Source: Erodium maritimum (Eukaryota; Streptophyta; Magnoliopsida; Geraniales; Geraniaceae). From it: 64,000 bases of DNA. Every line of letters starts with the position of its first letter. Positions within the stretch are counted from its first letter, which is position 1. Shown piece by piece: positions 11,439 through 21,879 of the stretch. A program made the translations under genes and the position numbers. The stretch covers positions 15,629,001-15,693,000 of the forward strand of contig OY997596.1 in NCBI GenBank assembly GCA_963921825.1, given 5' to 3'. The notes under the pieces are model-generated. The model saw only the letters and a program-made list of their open reading frames with translations, was not told the origin of the DNA and ran no database searches.

Positions 11439-12154
11439 TAACCAAGTATAGCAAAGATCATTATCTTAATTGCTTATGAGTAAAGTCTTAATCATGGAAA
11501 GTATACTGTAATTTCAAAATATCACAATCATATTATGTATTTATAAATAAACATAATAATTGTCATGACATAAAATACTGTAAACTCACAAGGCCATAAT
11601 CCAATTACGCATACTATGTATGTTGTAGAAAAAACTATTGGAATCACTTTTTGATTATTTAACCGACTTCACAGAATCAGTACCCAAGTGTATTCATACA
11701 CGGTTTTACCCAAAACAATATATATGTATATAAATACACATCAATAATAAAATCAATTTTACATATGATGTAAACGCAAAGAAAAAGCAAGCTCTGATAC
11801 CAATTGAAGGATCGATAAAACATCATATGTTCGCAGCAGAATTAAAACATTCAATCTGAAGCCAAATATATTGCATCTAATTCATTGTTAAAACCGTAAA
11901 ATGATATAGCTCTGAAAATACGAACCCTCTAGTGTATCCACACCGAGCAACGATTTGATGCTTTCAACTTTTGAGATGACAATGGAGGATGAACGATTCT
12001 TTCTTTTGTGTTTGGGAGAGAAGAGAAAAAGGAGGTTGTAGAGAATAATCTAATTATTCTTTTAACCCTAATCTATACATTTAAACAATAATCATTATTG
12101 GGTCTAAGAACCAATTGGGCTTAAACCCGATTGGGCCTAGGGAAAAACCCAACA
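11439..12154 (-). mobile_element. Copia element fossil, leader, primer-binding site and 5' LTR
   Basis: On the minus strand the LTR runs from 12154 (TGTTGGGTTTTTCCC) to 11805 (GATCCTTCA), 350 bp. It is followed by a 2-base spacer and the primer-binding site TGGTATCAGAGC (plus-strand 11791-11802), complementary to initiator Met-tRNA. The leader then runs down to 11439, where LINE-A1 interrupts it; it resumes at 3840. The host side next to the LTR starts ATAGT (12155-12159), which is the expected place for a target duplication, but the other end of the element is not in the window. Confidence 0.88.
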
Positions 12155-12364
12155 ATAGTCACGCATTAAACGTTTCTTGACAGCTTCCCGTTCTCCCTTG
12201 ATGTACTTTTTCTTCTTCCGCAGTTGTGTTGCGACCATGATTTCGTGTAACAAACCTTACACCACATCATTGGACATGCAATCTTGGAGTGCTTGGTCCA
12301 AAATTCGTTCGAGCTTTCGTTCGTTGGCACGAACCTCTCTTCTAGCATTGGAATTGTTCGCCAT
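12155..12364 (-). pseudogene. Harbinger-type transposase-associated N-terminal fragment
   Basis: A minus-strand frame starts at ATG 12364 and reads MANNSNARREVRANERKLER, then further on QLRKKKKYIKGEREAVKKRL and MRDY at the point where the Copia LTR begins. A stretch of the form R-x-R-E-x-x-x-(R/K)-L-x-x-D-Y before a core domain is typical of the N-terminus of plant PIF/Harbinger (ALP1-like) transposase proteins. One in-frame TAA follows the residues MSNDVV. The rest of the gene is not in the window. The family call rests on short similarity and is moderate; a chance frame is the main alternative. Confidence 0.5.
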
Positions 12365-13691
12365 TTCGAAAAAAATAGAACATAAGATTTTGAAAGATTG
12401 GAGGGATTGGAAATGTAAGGTGTCGATTTTTTTGGAGTCTAAAAATCTTAATTCTAAAAAGAATTTTCGAACTAATAAATTTAAAAAAATAGGAAAAATC
12501 GTTATGTAGGGTTCTCTAGCCTCTCCACAGCTGCCGCTCGCTAAACAAATTTTAAAAACAAATTTAAACTAGAGGTATCACTAGTATTTTGCTAAAATTT
12601 GGGGACGTGTGTTGGCATTTCCACATCCCCGAAAGGAAAAATAAAGACATGAAAAGAAAAGTGTCATTTAAAGTCTAGACATAATGGTAAATTATGTAGG
12701 GAAAACCTAGGCTCCGGTCTGCATTTTGACCTTTTTTCGCATGTACTGACTGTATGTCACCTTTGATGTCCGCACTGTCACCTTTGTGATATTATCAATT
12801 AAGGGGGAAAACGTCTGAGAAAACGGTGAGTTGGATGGAAAAAGGGCGTGCTTTGCATGTGACCTGATTATTTTTTCAAAATCCACGAATGCCCCTTACC
12901 AAAAACTAAAAAACGAGCTCCCTCATTTGAAGCAGCCGACGAGGGAGTTCTGCGCAGAACAAAGAGAGGGGGAAGAACAGAGCCTTTGCTTCGATGAAGA
13001 AGGTGAAACCAGAGGAAACCATGGAGAAGGCCATGAAAGCAATTGACGAGGAGTTTGATTTGGTATGTAAATGATTTCTCACATTGTTAAATATAGGGCA
13101 CAACAAGAAGGAATTTTTAGGGCTACAAAATCAGTGTGGGTTTATCCATGAAAACTTTGTCATGTTAGAGATGAAAATTAAAGGAGGGCTTAATTTTGCA
13201 GAGGTACACGATTTTCACTTTAGAAATCCTTAAGTTTTCGGGACTTTAGGGATTCATATGTAGGGTATTGACAAAGGCCGAGCTGCCGAAGATTCCCTCA
13301 ACTTGCCGGAGATTCGTCTACTTCCCTCGAACTTCTTATTAGGGCACGACTTGTTTTAAAGGAAAGAGAGGAAGAAGGAGACGAACTGTTGAATGAGATG
13401 AAGTGTTGAAAGTCAACCAATTAATGAGGTTTAATACCTTTTCATAACCCAGCAAAAATTAAGGGCAAATTAGACTTTTCCCAAGTCTGTTTGATGGCAC
13501 CGTCAACCATTCACAGTTTTTGTCATTAATTGAAAATGTTAACTCAATTACTGGTATGACATAGTAACAAACGTGGAGGACAGTATAGATTTGATAAATG
13601 ACCATTGTCCATAGCACGGAAACGTCTTTAACCCAATTATGTACACACTACCACCTAAGACACATAACGTTTGATTCACACAAAGAGTTGG
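12365..13691. other. Unassigned intergenic DNA
   Basis: No transposon ends or long gene were recognised. A 23-codon frame at 12994-13062 starts MKKVKPEETMEKAMK and runs into GTATGT, a good plant 5' splice site. It could be a first coding exon of an unknown or captured gene, but no downstream exon was found before the solo LTR at 13692. Confidence 0.4.
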
Positions 13692-15255
13692 TGTAAGAAC
13701 CGCTCCCGGTCAACGCCAGTCAAATCGGCGAAAAACAGGAAAATTTAAAAATTTTGGACAGACAACTAAATGAACCCAAATTTGACCCCGAGGGTCATAT
13801 CGGACTTGAGTTGACCACGATATCGACCAAAGTGAGTTCTGGGGACTCAGGGAAACTTTCTGACCAATTTGGGAAATGTTGACTTTTTGCTGGAAAAGTC
13901 AACCGAGCGACGTTTTGGTCCGTTCGAGGCTCGTTATGGATCCAAAAAGCTTAGCCGTCGTCACAGCTGTCTTAGTTGAGTCGTTTCCTTGTAGCCCGTG
14001 AAGTTTCGTAATTTATTGGAAAAAGTGCCCGTTCGAGGCCCGAGACGGCCGAATTTCGCGAATCTGACTGAAAAATATCTAGATGATATTTTCCAAAAAA
14101 TGTGGGACCCACTTGCCACATGTCACACAAGTGGTGGTGTTAGGTTTTTTGAACAAAACTAAAGAAAAGGAAGACATGATGGTAGTTTTGTAATTATGGA
14201 AAAGTGGTGTGTTTTTGAAACAAAACAAAAGGCAAGACTAGAAATGTGTTCGGCCATACATTTCTGACGATCCAACCGGCGGATCGTCTAAACGGTTGAA
14301 GAATCGAGCTCCGTCGTCATTCCGTGGGGTTGTTGAACCCGTGTTTTACTGTTGGTGTCTTGGGTGGCCATGAGTGTTTGTGGAGTGTTAAACCGGTGTT
14401 GTTGCTGTTGTTGAACTTTGCTTGTGATTGTGATTGTGGTTACCTGGGGTTGGTGAGTGACAGGTCGACAGCCTGATCCGACTTTGTGTCGGGAAAAGTG
14501 CGATAGGTCGACCGCCTGATCCAACTGTCGTGTTGGGAAAAGTGCGACAGGTCGACAGCCTGATCCGATTGGGTGTCGGGAAAAGTGCGACAGGTCGACA
14601 ACTTGATCCAACCGTCGTGTTGGGAAAAGTGCAACAGGTCGGCCGCCTGATCCAACCGTCGTGTTGGGAAAAGGGCAGGGGGTTACTGAGCAGCTGGAGT
14701 GCGATCCTTTGCGATCTTGTTTGGTGTGCGATCCTTTGTGATCTTGGGTGTTGCGTGGTTATCTTTCGTGTCCTTGGAGGAAGTCGTAATCGTTGTGTCG
14801 GGTCTACATTACGTGTCCGAGTGTTGAGTTGGTTGAGGAAAGTAATAGTCGTGTGTCAGTCGGGTTACTTGAGTTGGGGATAGTAGTCCCCGATGTTTGG
14901 GGTTGTTGTTGTTGTTTCCGGCATGTTCTGCTAAGATGTCGTAGTCAATCTGGTATCCGTGGAGGTGAGCGAACGCTCACCCCTAGGTGCTTTTCCTACA
15001 GGTACCGGTCGCGGGACGGACTAGATCAGCTCTCGAAGCTTGAAGGGCTGGGAGCGGGAGTCCGGGTTTCCTTTTGAGTCTAGCGACGTACGCCTTGTAT
15101 TTGTCCGCTTGTTGGGACGTACTTTTGAGTTGTAAATTATTATTTTGATTAACAAAACGGTGATTTTGAGCGATTTATTTAAGAGGTTTGAAAATGTTTT
15201 ATTGTCTTAAACGTTCGCGTTCCGAGTTCGGTTTTACTGAATTTGGGGCGTGACA
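13692..15255 (+). mobile_element. Solo Gypsy LTR, 1,564 bp, duplication GTTGG
   Basis: The LTR starts TGTAAGAACCG and ends GGGGCGTGACA. It is flanked by a perfect 5-bp duplication GTTGG (13687-13691 and 15256-15260), which shows a complete insertion later reduced to one LTR by recombination. It belongs to the same family as 1-1432. It carries the LTR hairpin GTGAGCGAACGCTCAC (14965-14980) and, about 15 bp after it, a splice-acceptor-like TTTTCCTACAG. Confidence 0.95.
14462..14678 (+). repeat. Tandem array inside solo LTR, 43-44-bp unit, 5 copies
   Basis: Units begin AGGTCG at 14462, 14505, 14549, 14592 and 14636. Several contain a short inverted repeat such as CCGACTTTGTGTCGG followed by GAAAAG. 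The array occupies the same place in the LTR as the arrays in the other LTR families here. Confidence 0.9.
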
Positions 15256-15260
15256 GTTGG

Positions 15261-16500
15261 TCATGGGTACAAGTAAACAAGATTTTCAATTAACGCATGA
15301 ATTGGTTAACGATGTGTAAAAACAACAAGGCTTTCTTTATGGTCTTAGAACACTTAAGCTCCTACATATGCGGTATCAAGAAATCAACCACATACTAGTC
15401 ACAGAGAGAGGGCATAAGACAAATGCCCAGACTGATATGCGAACTATCAATCATCAAAAAGCAATAAAATAGGGTGTAGCTCTATGATCTTCAATGAATC
15501 TACTTAGCTACCGAAAATCAATAATGACGAACATCGAAAATCAAGTTGAATTAAATAGAGTATCGAATAACGATACTCTGGTAGTACACAAGCATCCAAA
15601 TAGATTGTCGAATCTACTTAGCTACGCATAGTTCAATCAATCTAACGGCCGAATAAATCGATCAGCAAGGAGAACTAAATCGAGCAACGTATCATGAAGC
15701 TCTGGTGATACACAAGCGTAAGTAAACTCTAAATCAATAAACGAATATACTTAACTACGCCTAGTTCACCTCTTGAAAACCGAACACCACCAATCAAGAT
15801 GAGTTCGGTAATCAAGTGGAACTACATAGAGTAACGAATCACGAAACTCTGGTAATACGCAAGCGTACTATAAAATTGAAATCTCGTCTCACACTAGATC
15901 GAATCATGGATCGCTCCAAACATCAATCTACATAGCGCACACAACAATTAAGGAAAATCCCTAAATCATTCGATCGACTTGAAACACTCAAAAGAATCGA
16001 GAAAACACATCCTAGCATATTTCTATCTCGTTAATAGGAAATCGAGACATGTAAATGTCGCAAATCCTAAATAAGTTCACTAAACTGCTAAAGTTTGCGT
16101 TTTTACGAACTCTAGCCTAGAACTTGATATACACCTGAGAGATGAAATATCTAGCACATGAAATCGGGTTCAAAAACATGACAAATCGAACACAAAGCAC
16201 GAAAATCATGCATAAACATCAAGTAGCTTAAATATAGATGAATACCCATACAAGCATTTGGATGCTAATTAAACTCAATAACCCCTAGACCTCTAATCGG
16301 CCTCGTTCTTGCGCCAATAATTTTCTTTTTTTGCGGCCTGCAAAACAAGACCAATCATGAATAATTTTAGTGCACTTGAAAATATAGAATAAGAAGGAGG
16401 TTTTGCGCAATTATTAGATAAAGATAAAAATATAAAAATGATGCACAAACAAGACAAAAAAGTAGGGAAAAATAGTCGAAGTAAATATGACAAATTCATG
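15261..16500 (-). mobile_element. Probable Gypsy (Athila-like) LTR fragment
   Basis: The right part (about 16285-16350) matches the LTR at 40087-41890: both carry CTCGTTCTTGCNCCAA and, further on, GACCAATCATGAATA. A degenerate repeat of about 135 bp occurs three times at about 15484-15880 (CTTAGCTACG... CTCTGGTNNTACNCAAGC). No coding region or clear terminus is seen. The fragment is old and family assignment is tentative. Confidence 0.45.
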
Positions 16501-16504
16501 CTCA

Positions 16505-17048
16505 TCAGCTAGTTGCGGAGGTCCAGGCGAGGAGTTTATCTGAGGGTTTGTTGGCCTAATTAAGGCCTTGGCCCTTCTCGTCTAGGTCCGGATGTGGGTG
16601 TTCCTCAGTGTGTTGGAGGTTTTTCGAAGGACTCGATCCCAGTTGTCGGGGAACAAGGTAGTCCTTGGAAAAATGCTCTAGTCTCTAAGAAGCATACCTC
16701 TATATAGGTATTGTGACTTTTACCAAGCCTAGAACGCGGTCCATGAGCTGGGAGAGAGCTATTCAAGCTGCCACTTCTGCAGTGGATTTGTGGAATCAGG
16801 CGGGTCTTAAGTCATCTAAGGGCGTCTTCTCGGGAGTTAAGGAGATTAGCAAATAATCTTTGTGTTTTTCCTTGACTTGTTTTGTTTGGTTTTATTTTTG
16901 GGGACTACTCTCCTTGGTTTAAAAGGTTTTTGCTTTTACGCTCTATTGTCGGGAGCTCTTCTGTAATCGTGTTTCTGATCTTTAACCTTGACTCGCTTTC
17001 TTGTTTGGAAATACTCTTTTTCTAATAATAGTCTTAGCTGGTAAAAAA
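16505..17048 (+). mobile_element. LINE 3' fragment
   Basis: The stretch ends in CTTAGCTGGTAAAAAAAC, an A-tail-like end, and contains an open C-terminal frame (about 16731-16857, SMSWERAIQAATSAVDLWN, ending GVKEISK) followed by T-rich DNA of the kind found in plant L1 3' UTRs. No target duplication was found and the 5' boundary near 16505 is approximate. The subfamily differs from LINE-A, -B and -C. Confidence 0.5.
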
Positions 17049-17408
17049 ACAAATAATTGAATGATCTAAACTTAAGGTCGGATTGAGGAATTCAATTCTT
17101 ACTATAAACATTGGTATGACGTGTACTATAGTTACATACTAGTACACACATTATAAAGTTCATGTTGATATAATAATTTTTTTTTGAAACGAGTAACCGG
17201 AGAATAATATTAATACCCAAAGGTAATCAAACAAAGCAGGGCATAAGCGCCCGGGGTTCCAGATTTGTGTCCGGACCGACCGTAGCAAGTCCAGCGCTCA
17301 TGGACCCATAATAATAGCCTACTTGAAATTGTTGGCAAACACTCAAGACAACTTCGTACCAGCGTCTCAAAACAGTTAGACCTAAAGTAATAGTACCTAA
17401 ACAAAATA

Positions 17409-20400
17409 TGTCACGCCCTAAATCCGGTTTTGGCCGGACTCGAAACATGACCGAAAACAATCGAGATAAAAGTAGTAAAACCGTAATAAATTCCTTTAAA
17501 ACTGAAAGCGAGTCCAAAGAATTTCTCAATAATTCAATCCAAAAATCAAATAAGGTGTCAAAACTTGACAGATGACATAAGGTAAATAAAGTTCAACAAT
17601 GTGGACCAATACACCTCTAATACAACCCTCAAAACATCCGGAAGCTCCCGAGCCTCGAATTTCCCAGATCTCAAGTACACCTGTACACACAACAAATGAA
17701 CAAAAAGGGGTGAGCTTACGCTCAGTAGGGAAAATCGTAAACAACTTTAACCTCCAAGTTTAATAATAAAACTACTTTAGTTCGTTGTCACAAAGTGCTT
17801 AAAACTCTTAGACCAAAAACTATAATAAACAAATAAAAAGCAACGAGAACAATATAGGGCACAACGATAACCTCCCAGCGAACAAATAGAGAACATTATA
17901 ATAAAATGGAAATCCATCACAACTGGAAACGAGTAAACACTAGTAATCAATGAAAGACTATAACATCAGTAAAATGAAATAGTATCGCTTTTTCGACGAT
18001 ACCAGTAGCTTTAAAGATTCCATGAAAACACTAAAACGTAACGTAACGATTAAAATTGGAGTAATTGATATCACGCCGGCCACTTGCTTTCTCAAGCCTC
18101 CGATCCATGGATAGATTCTGGGATCACCTCGGTTCCCATATACCGATCTACCAGAGTATCCATATCATATCAGATTTTCCCTCGGTCCGGAGGAGGCACA
18201 TACATCGGGGCACCGGAAACCATCCCATAGGGACGCTCATCATCGGGATTCTCGGAAATGCCTCCAAGGGACCATATGTCATAGGGAACCAAGATAGTGC
18301 TCCACTGGGACGCACGCCCTTGGGTGAAACCTCAGTAACCATCTCTCATGAAATAATCCACTCAATATCCCGCAGGATCTGCCGAGCCCTTAGGCCCCTC
18401 ACATCACTCAATTAACATCACTCAATTAACCACTCAATATTCACTCAATATCCCGTAGTATCTGTCGAGCTCTCAGGCTCCAATAACCACTCAATAATCA
18501 CTCAATACCGTAGGATCTGCCGAGCTCTCAGGCTCCAATAACCACTCAATAATCACTCTCTCTGTCAAACTCCAACCACCACAACGGCACCGGATTACCC
18601 CCCCCCCCCCCCCCCGGTGTAGTACCGAACCAAACACACAAACAAACAAACAAACATACATTTCAAGAATAAGAATAAAGGGAACAAGCATAAACATTCA
18701 TCCATCAATCAACACTCATCGAAACACACTTTCATCACAGCGAAGACATCCAATACCGTTCCACACTTACCGTATACTTACCTGTCACGAACCATCGGTA
18801 CATCGATCACCTGATTGTATCCCTTGGCACAACCACAATTAATCACCACTCAATCAATCAACCAATTATTCAAGCATTCAAGTCAATCCTTCAACATTCA
18901 AGCATACATTCGATCTAGTTTCATTAGACTCTTGATTAACCTAATAACTAGCAACCAAGCATGTGAACCTAGCACCCAACTAATCCGAGAGCTCATCATA
19001 GCTTCTCTACCAGTAAACCAAAACTCAAGTATTGAAAGCGAGTTACACTAGTTATTCTCATCCTAAGCATGCATTCTAGACATTTCCGGTTATTAATAAT
19101 TGGAAGACGATTATTCTAGTTATTCGCATCCTAAATGTCATTCTAGGACCTTTCCGATTTTATTAACCTAACATGCATACTAAGCGTTAATTAAGAAATT
19201 AAGACTTTCCCTACCTTGTGGTCTTCCTCTAATAATACTCTGATGAAAAGCTCGAGTGATCACAACTCCGTTCTTCACACGGGTTCCGGAGAGGTCTTCG
19301 TCTTCTCGGGCGAAGTCCAAGCTCTCAGACGAAGTTCAATCTGGTTTTTAACAGTTAAAACTTGCACTCAGTTTCGATACAGTCTAAATAGCAGCAAAAC
19401 GATATTTAACTCGAACGGGCCAAAAGCGGGATTAAACGACGAGTCAGGCTCGAGTACCCGAACCCCGAACACAGAACCCGGTGCATGTTTTCCGAGGCAC
19501 GGATCCCATTGCCCGGATCCCGAGGCACGAGTTTCGAAGCACGAGTCCGGACGTACGTTTTCGAGGAACCGTTCAAAATCATTTTAAAACCAAACTGATT
19601 TAGCCTCTTATTGATTTAAGTCTGAAATACTATTAATTCCTTTTTCTGTTCATTTCAAAACTCTTTGATTCAAGTCCCGATTTGTTCCAAAACCGTCTTA
19701 ACTCCGAACTAAATTTAACTCCCCTTTTTCATCCTTTTCAATTTTCATCTTAAAAACTTCTTATTTAAAACTGATTTTTTTCTTTTTATCCCGAAACCGA
19801 AATCTCCTTCCTTTTTATGTTAGGACTGATTTTCGTTTCAAAATCTTTTCAAAACCCCTTTGATTTTGCTTTACTTTCCTTTCGAAAATGATTTTCTTTA
19901 ACGATTCTGTTCCAAATTCGTTTCCACAAGATCAGATGCAAGGAGATTTCGATTTTCAACAGCGCTCAGATCCAAAAGAAGTTCGAAACAAACAACAAAA
20001 AAACGAAAGGGGAGAGGGGGTTTTGGTCAGAAACCGACCACCGGCGGTGATAAACTAGCCGGGGCCACACGGGGTAACGCTTACCGAGGGAAAGGCGTCG
20101 ACGAGAGGACGGCTTCTCGGGTGTCGGTGGCGATCGTGGACGAGGAGGAGGCTCGGTACGAGATGGAGCAGATCTGAGAGAGGGAGGTCGGTGGTGTGCG
20201 CTCGTCTAACGGAGAACGGTGTAAGAGGGGATCGGGGCTGCGCCGACGAGGGGAGAGAGGGGAGGTGAGAGGTGGCGGCGTGAGGGTTACGGGCTCTCGC
20301 CTGAACGGGAGGCGGCGACCAGGCTTGAGATGGTCGGCGACAGGCTGGGTTTGGACGGGGAAGATGAAGGGAAGGTGGAGAGATGGAGAGAGAGGCGGGG

Positions 20401-20813
20401 GAGGATGGAGAAGGGGTGGCCGAGGACATGAAGAGGGAGCAGGTGGCGTGAGGTTCGGCGAAGGAGGGAGAGAGAGACTGAGTGACCGGCGAGGAAGGAG
20501 GGAGATGAAGGAGAGAGGAAACGCGAGAGAGAGATGGAGCTGCGCGACTCAGATGGGAAAAAAATAGGGTTTCATACCCAACACTTCTGCTTTTAAACAT
20601 GACACTTCAAGCAGGCTTGGGCCCTAAAACTGGGCCTGAAATGGCTGAGCGGCCCAAGGACAACAGGGCGGGCTGGCTAGGCCGGGCCTTCGGGTCTGGT
20701 CGGGTCAGCCCCTTTACTCTTTTTTTTGAATTCGATTCAAAATTTAAACTCGTTCCCAACCTCGACGTTGGTATTTAATAATTTAGATATTTAAATTTTT
20801 CCCAGTCTTTACA
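17409..20813 (-). mobile_element. Solo Gypsy LTR, 3,405 bp, duplication AAATA
   Basis: On the minus strand it starts TGTAAAGACTGGG at 20813 and ends GGGCGTGACA at 17409. The perfect 5-bp duplication AAATA (17404-17408 and 20814-20818) and the continuity of LINE-B on both sides prove insertion into that LINE. The hairpin TGAGCTTACGCTCA is at 17710-17723. A GC-rich open frame in element sense lies at 20600-20055 (181 codons, Ser/Pro/Arg-rich); it corresponds in position to GC-rich frames in the other long LTRs and is not treated as a gene. No internal region is present. Confidence 0.95.
18598..18615. repeat. Poly-C tract, 18 bases
   Basis: An uninterrupted run of 18 C lies inside the solo LTR. 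Its length is likely unstable and sensitive to sequencing error. Confidence 0.9.
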
Positions 20814-21879
20814 AAATAAGCGATAAATTGTTCTAGAAATAATGCAGATAACCATAAAGAAAATATTAGAGATGAGTTGTTGGTGCAGGCTTCCCGGGAC
20901 CTCCCAACACTGGCTGTCTCGGGTTTGTAGTTATAGGCCGACATCGGCTCCACCCACCCCTGCCGGGTCGGGTCATCCCTGCATTGGAGGTTGTCCTGCC
21001 TCCGCCTGCTTCTCCTGGTCCCCTTTAGAGGTGTCCGACTGGTTGAAATCTAGTGGAGGGGCCGGAGGATCCATCGATTTCTTAGACCCCGACGGGCGAG
21101 CATACAATGACCCGCTCCTTGTCTGCAGAGAGGATTTCCTCGTCTTTCCCCGAGGCAACTGTGGTCGAGAGACGGGCAGCGGATCCTTGTGGACCGTAGC
21201 CGACTCCAGCGGGCTCTGTTGAGGATGCGACGACGGCTGTGGCTCTATGAAGGCAAAGGTCCCGGACTTCACTCCACCCAGCTTATCCTTCAGGGATGCC
21301 AGTGTACCGGCGGCTGGCGGTGTTCAGGTGGAAGGAGTAAATGAACAGAAGGGGACGCCGGAAATGTTACCTCCAGCAGAAAACTCGTCACAGTTGGTTG
21401 TTGAGGATCCTCGCTCGGCCAGATCTGGTCATCCTTGTCCATTTCCGGGCGCTTGAGGGTGACGAATCCGAAGAGATCGAGGACAGGGACGGGAGAGATA
21501 ACGCTCTAGGGAGCCGGAGCCGATCGGATGAGCGCAGGAACTCGGGACAAGCAAATCTCGACGAGGTCAGATGGAGAGGGAGTAGTGACATTTGTGGAGA
21601 TGGACAATGGTGGCGATACCAGGCAATGAGACTGGAGGTCGGGCGGCGGCGGGCAGCGTGGAAAAGAACGACGGCGAGAAAACCTTAGTAGGGTAGAGAG
21701 AGAACCTCAGTGGTGAGGTAGCCGAGATTTTTTTTTAATATAATTATTTAATAATACACGATTTGTCATTTTATATAACATTTTTTTATCACGCATCTTA
21801 TCATGTGGTTATATTATACTTTGATCTAAAACTTGTTAAATTATTTAGGTTCATAGTATTAATAAATAGAGTTTTTTTT

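Larger units (their letters stand above)
17177..21727 (-). mobile_element. LINE-B copy 1 (ORF1-only type), split by a solo LTR
   Basis: On the minus strand the copy runs from about 21727 to 20814 and continues from 17408 to a T9 tract (A-tail) at 17177-17185. The 3' UTR matches copies 2 and 3 (ATGGGTCCATGAGCGC, CGGTCGGTCCGGACA and TTTGATTACC near the end). The ORF1 C-terminus (about 21272-20973, with RSGSLYARPSGSKKS and ending PPMQG) is followed directly by that 3' UTR with no ORF2. The middle of ORF1 is missing compared with copy 2. A 7-bp ATATAAT occurs at both flanks (17168-17174 and 21738-21744), but in AT-rich DNA, so it is only a candidate duplication. Confidence 0.8.

Noticed and set aside
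3836-11450. Target duplication for LINE-A1
   Set aside because: ATAA-type matches next to the A-tail are too short and A-rich to count.
20196-20567. Gly/Arg-rich 123-codon plus-strand frame
   Set aside because: It is the reverse strand of a GC-rich LTR segment, without domain or splice context.
17168-21744. ATATAAT as a firm duplication for LINE-B copy 1
   Set aside because: Seven bases of AT-rich DNA can match by chance; mentioned only as a candidate.
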